27,503 nt of DNA from JAHEEL01 sp039715165 (lineage in GTDB: Bacteria > Actinomycetota > Acidimicrobiia > Spongiisociales > UBA5794): contig JBDLHX010000022.1 of NCBI GenBank assembly GCA_039715165.1, forward strand, positions 1 to 27,503. Direction: 5' to 3'. A program made the translations under genes and the position numbers. Shown here piece by piece: positions 6,542 to 14,205 of this stretch. The notes under the pieces were generated by a model. It saw nothing but the letters and a program-made list of their open reading frames with translations, had not been told where the DNA came from and ran no database searches. The first letter of the stretch is position 1; each line of letters opens with the position of its first letter.

Positions 6542-7630
6542 TCACTGGTCCTTCAGGAGGATTGCGATCGGGCGACGAGTCAACGCCCCGAACTCGAGAG
6601 CCACAAACACCGCGATCGACCCTGCGCACACGGCAGTCGCAGAGCGAAGACCGAACGCCAGTGTCTCGATCGTCAACCCGCCACCGCTCTGAAGTTGGAC
6701 AGCAAGCGCGACTGCCACTCCAATAGAGAAGGCCGGCAACGCAGTCGCCATCCACTCAGCACCCAGCATGAGAATCACATCTGTGCGACCCATTCCATAG
6801 GCGCGATAGAGCGCCACGCTGGACCTACGAAACCACGCATCCGCGCTGGCAACCACTGCAAGCATCGATGCGAGAATCGGCCACAACAGCTTCGTCGACC
6901 GGCTCAACACGATTTGCTCGGGATCGTCTCCGAACCTGCCGTTCGGAGCAAGCGCCCCAATGCGCACATCGTCATGCCCACCGTACGCGGCAGCTACGAT
7001 CTCGCGACCAGCCTCACCCACGAACGGCTCCATCTCGACGAAACACCGCTGCGCACTTCCAAACAACGACGGAGACAGCAGGGCAGCGCTGTATTCCGGA
7101 GCACGATCAGAGGCATCCAAGGCGCCGAGCATCCGAACGGAACCGAGCCCTTCCAACCCAACAACCGACCCATCGGATAGTGCGAACCGGCTAGCAGCAC
7201 TGGTTCCCGCGAAGGCCCCAGCAGCGTGGATGACAGGAAGCGATGGATCGAGGATGCTCGGAAGGGCAGATGACGTCGCTACGAGACGAACTGGATGACC
7301 GGGTGACGAGACGACTTCCACGACTCCTTCTTCCACAACCGTCCCAGCTGCTTTGGTGAACTGCTCCGCGTTCAGCTCTTCACACTGCTTTGCAGGAATC
7401 AACACGCCGTCGCGCCCGTCGACAACAACCACATGACCCCCCGCAGCCACATACTCCTCAACCGCCGACGTTGCCGACATGGCGACTCGCAATTCAACCA
7501 ACACAAGCCCGGCAACAAGAGCCGCAACTATCGTCACCGCAGAGATCGTCTTCAGTGGAACAGCGCCCCAGTTCCGCAGTGCTTCGCCCAACACCTCCCG
7601 GACACGCCAACGAGTGCTACGCGGACTCAT
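6542..7630 (-). CDS. FtsX/MacB-type ABC export permease
   Basis: A 362-aa protein. I start at the ATG at 7630, which overlaps the end of the ATPase gene by 14 nt and leaves a basic N-terminus (PRSTRWRVREVLGEAL) typical of MacB/FtsX permeases. A first membrane helix at about 30-50 is followed by an extracytoplasmic domain of about 210 residues with two cysteines. Three C-terminal helices follow: one around LLWPILASMLAVVASA, one around TALPAFSIGVAVALAVQL and one around AVCAGSIAVFVALEFGAL. This one-plus-three topology matches mechanotransmission-type exporters, which move substrates from the membrane or outer face rather than across in one step. It works with the ATPase and the adaptor encoded immediately upstream. 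Confidence 0.8.
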   Translation of the reverse strand: MSPRSTRWRVREVLGEALRNWGAVPLKTISAVTIVAALVAGLVLVELRVAMSATSAVEEYVAAGGHVVVVDGRDGVLIPAKQCEELNAEQFTKAAGTVVEEGVVEVVSSPGHPVRLVATSSALPSILDPSLPVIHAAGAFAGTSAASRFALSDGSVVGLEGLGSVRMLGALDASDRAPEYSAALLSPSLFGSAQRCFVEMEPFVGEAGREIVAAAYGGHDDVRIGALAPNGRFGDDPEQIVLSRSTKLLWPILASMLAVVASADAWFRRSSVALYRAYGMGRTDVILMLGAEWMATALPAFSIGVAVALAVQLQSGGGLTIETLAFGLRSATAVCAGSIAVFVALEFGALTRRPIAILLKDQ

Positions 7631-8294
7631 GATTCGAGTGTGCCTCCACAAGGCGCCCGTCAAGCAGATGAACGGCCCGGTCACATCGGCGCGCAAGGGC
7701 AGCGTCATGCGTAGCAACAAGGATGCTCACCCCACGGCTACGACGCGTCAGCAATGCGTCTGCCACCATTCCCGAAGTGGCCGCATCCAGCTGGCCAGTC
7801 GGTTCATCGGCGAGAATCACCGGTGTGGAGCGGGCAAAGGCGCGGGCGATAGCGACCCGTTGCACCTCTCCACCAGATAGCGTGTAGACGCGCCGATCCT
7901 CAAACCCGCCGAGCCCCACCCTCTCGAGAGCGGCCGCAACGTCGTCGGAGGCATCGCGACTGTTCCGCCCTCGGCTCAACGGACCCATCGCGACATTGTC
8001 GAACACTGTGCGACGACCCAACACGTTCGCAGACTGGAATATCCAAGAGAACACACTGTCCCGAACTCTCCGCCGTGCGGATCCGTGCTCGGACACTTCC
8101 CTGTCATCGATCTCGATCGTTCCGCGCGACAGACGCTGAATGAGTCCGATCACAGTCAGCAGAGTTGTCTTCCCGGAGCCGGATGGGCCGAGAATAGCGA
8201 CAGCCTCGGAGTCGTCGATGGCGAGATTCGCTCCATTGAGGACTGGCGCGCCACCCCCATACGTGTGGTGGACTTCGCGTATTGCTAGACGCAT
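7617..8294 (-). CDS. ABC transporter ATPase, LolD/MacB subfamily
   Basis: A 225-aa nucleotide-binding protein of normal length. Motifs in order are Walker A GPSGSGKT (about residue 35), Q-loop FQSAN, signature LSGGEVQRVAIARAF, Walker B VILADEPTGQLD and H-loop VATHD. The DEPTGQLD form and the short length are typical of the LolD/MacB/FtsE group that pairs with FtsX-type permeases. Its ATG lies inside the end of the adaptor gene (10-bp overlap), and the permease start overlaps its own end, so the three subunits are translationally coupled. It supplies ATP hydrolysis on the cytoplasmic face. Confidence 0.92.
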   Translation of the reverse strand: MRLAIREVHHTYGGGAPVLNGANLAIDDSEAVAILGPSGSGKTTLLTVIGLIQRLSRGTIEIDDREVSEHGSARRRVRDSVFSWIFQSANVLGRRTVFDNVAMGPLSRGRNSRDASDDVAAALERVGLGGFEDRRVYTLSGGEVQRVAIARAFARSTPVILADEPTGQLDAATSGMVADALLTRRSRGVSILVATHDAALARRCDRAVHLLDGRLVEAHSNHESA

Positions 8295-9313
8295 GCCGGC
8301 GATCCGAACATCTCGAACGGGTTGGCCAAGACACGATCACTGGAACCCAACGACTCGGTCACCGCCGCTGTCCCTGGCCCTGACGGCAATGGTGTGATCA
8401 GAGTCGACGCAAACCCGTTCCCCGAGGACACCAGCACACATGTGTGACCGTCGGTATCTGTCACGACGGCAGACAGCGGAACAACAACGACTTCCAGCGG
8501 TTCGGTACGGACTACCTGACCAGTCACGTGAGTCGTCTCAGAGTCAAAGGTCGTACCCAAGTGTTTGATCACATCGTCAGGAAGCGAAGATCCCGCTTTG
8601 AACGTCATCTCCACGGTATCGGACCTGAATACCCAGGTTCCGCTCGTGAGCTGTTCTCCCGTTCCCTCTGAAGTCACGCGCTCAACAGACGCGCCAAGCA
8701 ATACCGATGGCGATTCGGCCACTACAGCACCGGCGAACGGCGCTGGAGTTCCCACGGTCAACGTGAAGTCGGCAACTGGGAACGGTTCCTGGGGAAGCCA
8801 CACAACCCACGCCGGATCGAAGACACGCGTCGACCGTTCGAACCCAAGCACTGTCGAGAGCTCCCTCACCGCTGCTTCTGTGCGGCGGCCGAAGACGCCA
8901 ACATCGTCGTCAGCCACGAAGCCCAAGGAACTGAGCAGAGTCTGGAGCTCTGCAACGTCCGAGCCCTTGTGGCCACGCTTCAATGATCGATGAAACGGCG
9001 CCTCCGTGTGTGCAGCAATCCGAACTACCGCATCCACCACGGCAACTTCGCTGCCCGTCCGCAATGTGGAAACGCCGGCAACACTCGTCACCATCCCGGT
9101 CCACGGCGGCGCCACGAGCGTTGCCGGGTCGCCCCAGGCCAGGTGAATCACAGCCGGGGCTTCATCATCGAAGGTGGCAGGTGTCGGGTTGACAAGGACC
9201 GGCACAGGGTCGGCGATCACGGACGGGAGTGTGTCGATGCTGCGTACCGAAGCAACAACAATCACAAGCGGCAGCACGACCAGAGTCGTGAGTGTGCCAA
9301 TCACGCGCCACAT
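8285..9313 (-). CDS. membrane-fusion-type export adaptor with peptidoglycan-binding domain
   Basis: A 342-aa protein starting at an ATG after GGAGGGAG. A signal anchor at about 6-24 is followed by an extracytoplasmic region. At about 110-160 is a peptidoglycan_binding_1 fold: LKRGHKGSDVAELQTLLSSLG, a GVFGRRTEAAV loop, then a helix. The second half is beta-rich and looks like the barrel and hairpin region of HlyD/MacA-type adaptors. Such PG-binding adaptors beside an ATPase and an FtsX-type permease are common in actinobacteria and are thought to tie the pump to the cell wall. It is the first subunit of the MFP-ABC-permease trio and lies 22 bp after the lipoprotein gene. Confidence 0.82.
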   Translation of the reverse strand: MWRVIGTLTTLVVLPLVIVVASVRSIDTLPSVIADPVPVLVNPTPATFDDEAPAVIHLAWGDPATLVAPPWTGMVTSVAGVSTLRTGSEVAVVDAVVRIAAHTEAPFHRSLKRGHKGSDVAELQTLLSSLGFVADDDVGVFGRRTEAAVRELSTVLGFERSTRVFDPAWVVWLPQEPFPVADFTLTVGTPAPFAGAVVAESPSVLLGASVERVTSEGTGEQLTSGTWVFRSDTVEMTFKAGSSLPDDVIKHLGTTFDSETTHVTGQVVRTEPLEVVVVPLSAVVTDTDGHTCVLVSSGNGFASTLITPLPSGPGTAAVTESLGSSDRVLANPFEMFGSPACV

Positions 9314-9335
9314 CTGCTACTCCCTCCGCCGTCTT

Positions 9336-9959
9336 CTACGAACCAGCATCGTTCAAACACTCGTGGTACTGCGATCTGCTGACTCCGTAGGCGGTTTCGA
9401 GATCTTGCGGCGAAGGATCATCGGGGATGTCGATGCCTCGTTGCTGTAGGCAGCCCACGAGCCGTTCCATGAAGATCCTGTCCTGTTCCACGAGCTCCGC
9501 GTCAGTCGGCCGCCCTTCCTGCTGCCATATCCACCAATCCTGTAGCGGCCCGATCGAATGGCTCCAGCAGGAATCCACTCTGCCTTGTATGCCGGGGTCT
9601 TCCTCTGCAGCAATGATCACCCAGACGTGGAAGTCGCGCTGCTCCGGATCCCACCAAGGGCCTTTCTGGACCGGTGCCCCAGCCGCCTCGGCACATTCGG
9701 CGTATTCCAAGTACGCAGATTCGTACTCCTCATGGGTGATGGCGTTGTCGGCGAGGATCTCTGCCTGGAACTCAGAGAGTCGGCCCAGGCCGACCTGCAG
9801 ATACTCCGGCGGCGGTACGTCGCGAGTGATGTTTCCAGCCGAAGGTGTCCCGCTTCCCGACTCTGTTGCGGGTGCGGTCATCCTGGAGCATGCTGCCAAT
9901 GTAAGCGCAAGGCAGGTTGCTGCGATGATCCCTGTCCAACCGCGAAAGCGACTGGACAG
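9336..9959 (-). CDS. lipoprotein of unknown function, probable non-canonical start
   Basis: The coding signal is clear: a basic RFRGW segment, a hydrophobic stretch and the lipobox LTLAAC, then a mature part of about 185 residues with six further Cys and many Trp and Glu. It contains the motif FQAEILADNAITHEEYESAYLEYAEC, which resembles small actinobacterial secreted proteins found beside exporters (from memory, not verified). No ATG, GTG or TTG lies between the upstream gene and the lipobox in this frame. The best start is a CTG at 9957-9959 with GGAG six bases upstream, giving 207 residues; a frameshift or sequencing error is the alternative. The start lies 11 bp after the stop of the secreted 4-Cys protein. 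A surface lipoprotein beside an exporter could serve in substrate capture or self-protection. Confidence 0.65.
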   Translation of the reverse strand: MSSRFRGWTGIIAATCLALTLAACSRMTAPATESGSGTPSAGNITRDVPPPEYLQVGLGRLSEFQAEILADNAITHEEYESAYLEYAECAEAAGAPVQKGPWWDPEQRDFHVWVIIAAEEDPGIQGRVDSCWSHSIGPLQDWWIWQQEGRPTDAELVEQDRIFMERLVGCLQQRGIDIPDDPSPQDLETAYGVSRSQYHECLNDAGS

Positions 9960-9970
9960 GGATCGCTCCG

Positions 9971-10375
9971 CTACGACGGGTAGGTCAGATTCCCCGCAGT
10001 ACCGACTGGGCTTGTTGACGTCATCTGGTGCAGACCGAGGCAGTCCTCGGAGCCAAGTGCCCCAAGCACGTAGATAGCTGAACTGTCGGAGTACCAGCCT
10101 GTGTACAAGTAGCTGCTGCATGAGCCGTAGAGACCGAACTTGAGGTTGACCTTCACGGTCGAACACCCTGTGTTCAGTTCGTAGCTCCCCGCTTTCGGAC
10201 GCTGCGGACCTTCCTGCAGGAGGTTCTCCCAGTAGCAGTTGTTGATCCAGCCAGTCTCGGTCGTAACGCCGTAGGCGCCAGCCGTCGACCTGTCCGTCGC
10301 AAGGAACACGGCCATCGTGGACAACACCAGGACCAGTATCGCGACGCTGCTTCGCATCGATACGGAACTCAGCAC
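9971..10375 (-). CDS. secreted small protein with four cysteines
   Basis: A 134-aa protein from a GTG with AAGGGGA seven bases upstream. A Sec signal peptide covers about 1-35 with a likely cleavage at STAGA|YG. The mature part of about 100 residues has four Cys (in NNC, TGC, GSC and EDC contexts), is rich in Tyr, Ser and Gly, and looks beta-structured, ending LTYPS. No family is recognised. It does not carry the lactococcin-972 signature although the neighbouring genes resemble such clusters. Lying between a regulator and a complete export trio, it is the best candidate for the cluster's secreted product, or for the ligand handled by the lipoprotein and pump. Two intramolecular disulfides are likely. 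Confidence 0.7.
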   Translation of the reverse strand: MLSSVSMRSSVAILVLVLSTMAVFLATDRSTAGAYGVTTETGWINNCYWENLLQEGPQRPKAGSYELNTGCSTVKVNLKFGLYGSCSSYLYTGWYSDSSAIYVLGALGSEDCLGLHQMTSTSPVGTAGNLTYPS

Positions 10376-10500
10376 GCTCGTCCCCTTTCTCTTGCGTTGC
10401 TGTGTCCAGGCACCCTCCGAAGACTGTCCTTTCCGTTGCGGCGGATGTCTGTTCCGTCACGATGCCTTGTTCGATGCGTGCCACGTGTATTCCTTTGCTG

Positions 10501-11211
10501 TCATGTGTGCCGGATCCAGGGCAGCTGCTTCTCATGACCGTTCCTCTGCACAGCCTCAAATGACGAGTCGATCAACCCCCATGCTGCGGCTCGTGCTACG
10601 GCTTGGTCTCGGTCGCGAACATCCAGCCGTCTGTACAGGTCGTTTCTCAGGTGTCTGTGAAGTGTTGTTCGCCCATAGCCGATGCGTTCCGCGATGGATG
10701 AAACGTCTTCACCTGTCGAGAGCATCGCCAGGATCGCAAGATCCTCTGGATTGAACGCTGCCTCTGCTCTAGACGGCAAGAGGTCCATGAACACCGGGGC
10801 GAGCCAGGGCGGAAGGACAACATCGCCGGCAGAAACGGCACGAACTGCAGCGATCAACCTGTGCGGAGAACTCGCCCGATCGAGCAAGGCGCTCGCCCCC
10901 GCCTTCACCAACACGTGACTACCGGGACGAAGCACGGACTCAACCATGAAGACGTGCTTCTGGGAAGCGGCCGCGTCCAGCTTCCTAAGAGCGACCTCCA
11001 TCGCGTCTGGATCCGCGAGTCCCACAACAGCAACATCAGCTCTCTCGCCCAATGGCTGACGCGTTGTTGCTTCAAGCCCAGCACCGGTGAGGGCACGACT
11101 CCATGCATCGGCGAGAACACTGGAAGGATCAAAGACAACAACGGTCGGAGCCCACTCTTTCAGATCTGTCGGAAGCTCGACGCTCGCGTGTTCAGCCCGG
11201 CGACGTTGCAT
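10501..11211 (-). CDS. LuxR/NarL-type regulator with degenerate receiver domain
   Basis: A 236-aa protein starting at an ATG after GGGAGG. Residues about 22-135 have the layout of a response-regulator receiver, with the C-terminal strand-helix LVKAGASALLDRA. However, the phospho-acceptor position (normally D in a DVVLLDLxMP-type strand) reads DVAVVGLADP, so the aspartate is replaced by glycine. The conserved lysine near the end is also displaced. Residues about 155-225 are a GerE-like helix-turn-helix: LAILAMLSTGEDVSSIAERIGY, TTLHRHLRNDLYRRL, then an alanine-rich helix. It is therefore probably an orphan, phosphorylation-independent DNA-binding regulator of the export cluster downstream. The shared element P2 lies about 28 nt before its ATG. 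Confidence 0.82.
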   Translation of the reverse strand: MQRRRAEHASVELPTDLKEWAPTVVVFDPSSVLADAWSRALTGAGLEATTRQPLGERADVAVVGLADPDAMEVALRKLDAAASQKHVFMVESVLRPGSHVLVKAGASALLDRASSPHRLIAAVRAVSAGDVVLPPWLAPVFMDLLPSRAEAAFNPEDLAILAMLSTGEDVSSIAERIGYGRTTLHRHLRNDLYRRLDVRDRDQAVARAAAWGLIDSSFEAVQRNGHEKQLPWIRHT

Positions 11212-11239
11212 ACACCTCCCTCTCGGGTCTCGGTATTCC

Positions 11240-11267
11240 TGTGTCCGTTTCCGGTAGGGAGTCGCGC
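11240..11267 (-). promoter_or_regulatory. shared promoter-like element P2 (GCGCGACTC-N13-GACACA)
   Basis: On the minus strand GCGCGACTC (11267-11259), a 13-nt spacer with a central CCGGAAAC, and GACACA (11245-11240). The downstream block is 28 nt from the ATG of the regulator gene and a GGGAGG ribosome site lies between them, which is the right geometry for a promoter with a short leader. It survives about 50 bp from the IS481 end at 11320. Confidence 0.7.
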
Positions 11268-11319
11268 GATTCCTGTCGCGACCTGCTCAGATGCGGCTGG
11301 ATTCCACAACTCGTACCCC

Positions 11320-12399
11320 TGTACCCCGGCCAGGACGTTGGTGACGGTTCTTGATTAGTTGAAGACCTCCGAGTGGAGTGGTGATTGCCGTCAACACCCA
11401 CTGGAGGTCTTCATGGGTCACCGTAATGCTCGTCTCACGGTTCATGGGCGTCGTTTGTTGGTTCGCAGGGTCCGTGTTGAGGGGATGCCAGTTGCGCATG
11501 TGGCCAAAGCAATGGGGGTTTCGCGCCAGTGTGCGCATCGCTGGGTCGCCCGATGGGACGAACAAGGCGATGCGGGGCTTGAGGATCGGTCGTCGCGGCC
11601 GCACCGTACCCCGACCCGGACCCCCAGCGATATCGAACGCATGGTGGTTGAGACGCGACGGGTCTTGCGGGTGGGTCCGGACCGGCTCTCAGATGAGCTC
11701 GGGGTGCCGGCGAGGACGATCAGCCGGATCCTGCGCCGCTATCAGGTGCCCTATCTCGCCCAGTGTGATCCGCTGACTGGTGAGGTGATCCGTGCCTCGA
11801 AACAAACGACGACCCGGTATGAGAGAGACACGCCGGGAGAGCTGATCCACATCGATGTCAAGAAGATCGGCAGGATCCCCGACGGTGGCGGCTGGCGGGC
11901 GCGGGGACGCGAGATGGGCTCGAGTTGGGCAAAGAAGAAGGCCAGGATCGGTTACGACTACATTCACTCCGCCGTCGATGACCACACCCGGCTTGCCTAC
12001 TCAGAGATCCACAACGATGAGCAAGGCGAAACAGCGGCCGGGTTCCTGACCAGGGCTGCCGCGTTCCTCGCATCGGTCGGCATCAACCAGATCGACGCGG
12101 TGATGACCGACAACCACTGGTCCTACACGAAGAGCCGGGCCTTCACCGACGCCCTCGACGCTCTGGGGGCCCGCCACATCACGATCCGGCCGCACTGTCC
12201 CTGGCAGAACGGCAAGGTCGAACGATTCAACCGGACCCTCCAGGTCGAATGGGCCTACAAGCAGGTCTTCTTCAGCAACGACGAACGCTCTGACGCTCTG
12301 CCATCATGGCTTGAGTACTACAACCACCGACGGAGACACTCCTCCCTCGGACGTCGTCCGCCAATCAGCCGAGTGACACCAACCTGATGGCCGAGTACA
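11320..12399 (+). mobile_element. IS481-family insertion sequence
   Basis: The ends are imperfect inverted repeats beginning TGTAC: TGTACCCCGGCCAGGACGTTGG at the left (spaced here only to show the match) and, reversed at the right, TGTACTCGGCCATCAGG. The element is about 1.08 kb and has one intact transposase gene. No clear target duplication is visible beyond CC. Gene remnants in the minus orientation lie on its right side, and sequence just upstream of P2 lies on its left. It therefore appears to have inserted in the 3' part of a minus-strand gene. Confidence 0.8.
11413..12387 (+). CDS. IS481-family transposase
   Basis: A 324-aa protein. I choose the ATG at 11413, six bases after ACTGGAGG; the frame opens 18 codons earlier without a ribosome site. 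The N-terminal helix-turn-helix (VAHVAKAMGVSRQCAHRWVARW, split by the family's usual Gly-rich loop) is followed by a basic RPHRTPTRTP linker. An rve core carries D in LIHIDVKKIG, D in VMTDNHWSY and E in GKVERFNRTLQVEW. The tail YYNHRRRHSSLGRRPP is diagnostic of the IS481/IS3 superfamily. The protein is full length with all catalytic residues, so it is probably functional. Confidence 0.95.
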   Translation: MGHRNARLTVHGRRLLVRRVRVEGMPVAHVAKAMGVSRQCAHRWVARWDEQGDAGLEDRSSRPHRTPTRTPSDIERMVVETRRVLRVGPDRLSDELGVPARTISRILRRYQVPYLAQCDPLTGEVIRASKQTTTRYERDTPGELIHIDVKKIGRIPDGGGWRARGREMGSSWAKKKARIGYDYIHSAVDDHTRLAYSEIHNDEQGETAAGFLTRAAAFLASVGINQIDAVMTDNHWSYTKSRAFTDALDALGARHITIRPHCPWQNGKVERFNRTLQVEWAYKQVFFSNDERSDALPSWLEYYNHRRRHSSLGRRPPISRVTPT

Positions 12400-12606
12400 C
12401 CTAGTGCTGCCCTTCGCAATGCCGATGCACCCCAACAACAAGCGGTGGTTCTCACCATCCGGATAGAGACACTCGATGTGCTCGCCTGCCACCGCGGAAG
12501 GCACAAGGACTGGGTCGTCCGCTGCCGAAGCCGGTCCAACCCCGCCGGACCCACAACACCAGCGGCGGCTACGACAGTGATCGTGAGTGTCGCCGACGTC
12601 AGGCGA
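12400..12606 (-). pseudogene. remnant of an exported-protein gene trapped between IS481 and IS256
   Basis: On the minus strand the first 60 bases read as a signal-peptide core (LTSATLTITVVAAAGVVGPA). About 45 residues of ordinary secreted-protein composition follow in the next frame (ASAADDPVLVP, then EHIECLYPDGENHRLLLGCIGIAKGS). The two halves are joined only if a one- or two-base change near 12545 is assumed. The fragment is cut at both ends by insertion sequences. The probable upstream part of the same gene, an ATG in an ATGA overlap followed by MTREA, lies on the far side of the IS256 at 13995-14010. I recognise no family. Confidence 0.45.
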
Positions 12607-13994
12607 GGGAGTGTCAGAAAGACGGTGTAGCTGGCTGTTGGTCTGAGATGCTGGCCCGGCGTTTGGGTCAGTGGAAAGGGCAGGCAGTGACCGAAACTAC
12701 GAAGCCGGCGACGAGGTCGCCGGAGGACAAGCAGTTCGCTGAGGAGCTCGTGGAGCGTGCCCGTGATGAGGGGGTCGGCCTTGTCGGTCCTGACGGTCTG
12801 CTAGCCGGGCTGACGAAGGACGTGTTGGAGGCGGGTCGCGAGGCGGAGATGTCGGAGCATCTCGGCTACGACAAGCACGACCCGGGTGGCCACAATTCCG
12901 GGAACTCACGGAACGGGACTCGGCCCAAGAAGGTGCTCACCGATGTGGGGCCGGTCGCCATCGAAGTGCCCCGTGATCGGGAAGGCTCGTTTGAGCCGCA
13001 GCTGGTCAACAAACACCAACGCAGGTTGACCGGTGTCGACGAGATGGTGATCTCACTGGCGGCGAAGGGACCGACGATCGGTGAGGTCGCGGCGCATATG
13101 TCTGAGGACCTGCGGCGCCGACGTATCCAGGGTCACGATCAGTCGGATCACCGATCGTATCCTCGAAGAGATGACGGACTGGCAGAACCGTCCTCTGGAC
13201 CGGGTCTACCCGGTCGTGTTCATCGACGCCATGGTCGTCAAGACCCCTATGTCGGGCAAGTCACCAACCGGCCGGTCTATGCAGCCATTGGCGTCACCGT
13301 GGACGGCGAGCGGGACATTCTCGGCTTGTGGGCCGGCTCCGGCGGGGAGGGTGCGAAGTCCTGGCTCCAGGTGCTGACCGAGACCCGAGAACCGTGGCAC
13401 CGAAGACGTCTGCATCGTCGTGTGCGACGGCCTGAAAGGTCTCCCCGAAGCGACCGGCAACACGTGGCCGCTGGCGATCGTCCAGACCTGTGTGCTGCAC
13501 CTGAATCGGCAACACGCTTCTGGTTCGCGTCGAAGGCCGACTGGGACAAGATGGCGCGGGATCTACGACCCGTCTACACCGCGATCAGTGAACACGACGC
13601 GAAGGAACGCTTCGCAGAGTTCGCAGAAGTGTGGGGCGACAAGTATCCCGCGATCATCCGACTCTGGGAGAACTCCTGGGTCGAGTTTGCTCCGTTCCTG
13701 GACTACCCGGCCGAGATCCGCAAGGTGATCTACTCGACGAACGCCGTCGAATCGCTCCACGCCAGGATGCGCAGAGCAACGAGGGCCAGGGGGCATTTCC
13801 CGACCGAACAGGCCGCTCTGAAATGCCTCTACCTCGTCGAGCCGTGGTCTGACCCGACCGGGCGTGGACCGAAACGCTGGATGAACCGACCGAAAGCAGC
13901 ACTCAACGCGTTCGCCATCACGTTCGACCGCCGCATCCTCCCCACCGACCGATAGAGATGCCAACAGCAGCTACACCGAGAATCGGACAGTCCC
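12607..13994 (+). mobile_element. IS256-family element, both ends present, transposase decayed
   Basis: The terminal inverted repeats are GGGAGTGTCAGA...CGGTGTAGCTG at 12607 and the matching GGGACTGTCCGA...CGGTGTAGCTG reversed from 13994. The length is about 1.39 kb, normal for the family. The flanking 8-mers (TCAGGCGA and CCGCTTCT) do not match, so the target duplication has been lost or the copy arose by rearrangement. The transposase gene has four internal frameshifts. Confidence 0.85.
12648..13955 (+). pseudogene. IS256-family transposase with four compensating frameshifts
   Basis: The frame stays open for 435 codons but is not one protein. It reads as IS256 up to about 13107 (GEVAAHMSEDL). 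The true sequence continues in the +1-shifted frame from about 13115 to 13245 (GADVSRVTISRITDRILEEM, then VYPVVFIDAMVVK). It returns to the first frame at GQVTNRPVYAAIGV, shifts again from about 13388 to 13510 (GTEDVCIVVCDGLKGLPEA), and returns at FASKADWDK. Two of the three catalytic aspartates lie only in the shifted segments, so the long open frame would give an inactive protein. The N-terminus (about 60 residues ahead of the DGLLAGLTKDVLEAG block) is complete, unlike the copy at 5059. The likely start is near 12686, inside the open frame. Confidence 0.88.
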
Positions 13995-14010
13995 CCGCTT
14001 CTCGCGTCAT
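13995..14010 (-). pseudogene. 5' end of a minus-strand gene interrupted by IS256
   Basis: An ATG at 14010 overlaps the stop of a 24-codon leader in an ATGA arrangement and reads MTREA before running into the IS256 end at 13994. The signal-peptide-like remnant on the other side of the element (12400-12606) is in the same orientation and is the natural continuation. The join cannot be proved because no target duplication marks the insertion point. Confidence 0.4.
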
Positions 14011-14081
14011 GATCGACCCCTGGCCAGCATCCGAGTCATAACCTCGAATACGTGGACAACAAGGGACTCTTGGCGAGCCAT
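14007..14081 (-). CDS. 24-codon leader ORF ahead of the disrupted gene
   Basis: The ATG at 14081 follows GGGAAGGGAG with about seven bases of spacing. It encodes a short basic peptide (MARQESLVVHVFEVMTRMLA, then RGRS) and stops in an ATGA overlap with the next ATG. It lies about 55 nt downstream of element P3. The strong ribosome site and the overlapping stop-start suggest a translated leader coupled to the next gene, rather than chance. It has no homologue I can name. Confidence 0.45.
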   Translation of the reverse strand: MARQESLVVHVFEVMTRMLARGRS

Positions 14082-14135
14082 ACCGGTGCTCCCTTCCCAA
14101 CGCTGGCGTGTGCGCAAAGGGCGGTCTGGGACTGA

Positions 14136-14163
14136 TGTGTCTGTTTCCGGCTTCGAGTCGCGC
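14136..14163 (-). promoter_or_regulatory. shared promoter-like element P3 (GCGCGACTC-N13-GACACA)
   Basis: GCGCGACTC (14163-14155), 13 nt containing GCCGGAAAC, then GACACA (14141-14136) on the minus strand. It is followed by a 24-codon leader and the gene start destroyed by IS256. Block sequences and spacing are identical to P2. Confidence 0.68.
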
Positions 14164-14205
14164 TGCTCCTGGTGGATTCTTGGGGATCGACATTGCACTA
14201 CCCGC

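Noticed and set aside
9971..10375. Lactococcin-972-type bacteriocin
   Set aside because: The neighbourhood is suggestive, but the protein has four Cys and lacks the Gly/Trp and SNY-type pattern of that family.
10401..10428. TGTGTC upstream of the secreted 4-Cys gene as a seventh shared element
   Set aside because: GACACA is present at a plausible distance from the start, but the second block at the 13-nt spacing (AAGACTGTC on the plus strand) matches only about four of nine positions.
12318..12554. 78-codon minus-strand frame with many Arg and Leu
   Set aside because: It runs into the IS481 end and is out of frame with the more protein-like EHIECLYPDGENH reading; it was treated as part of a gene remnant instead.
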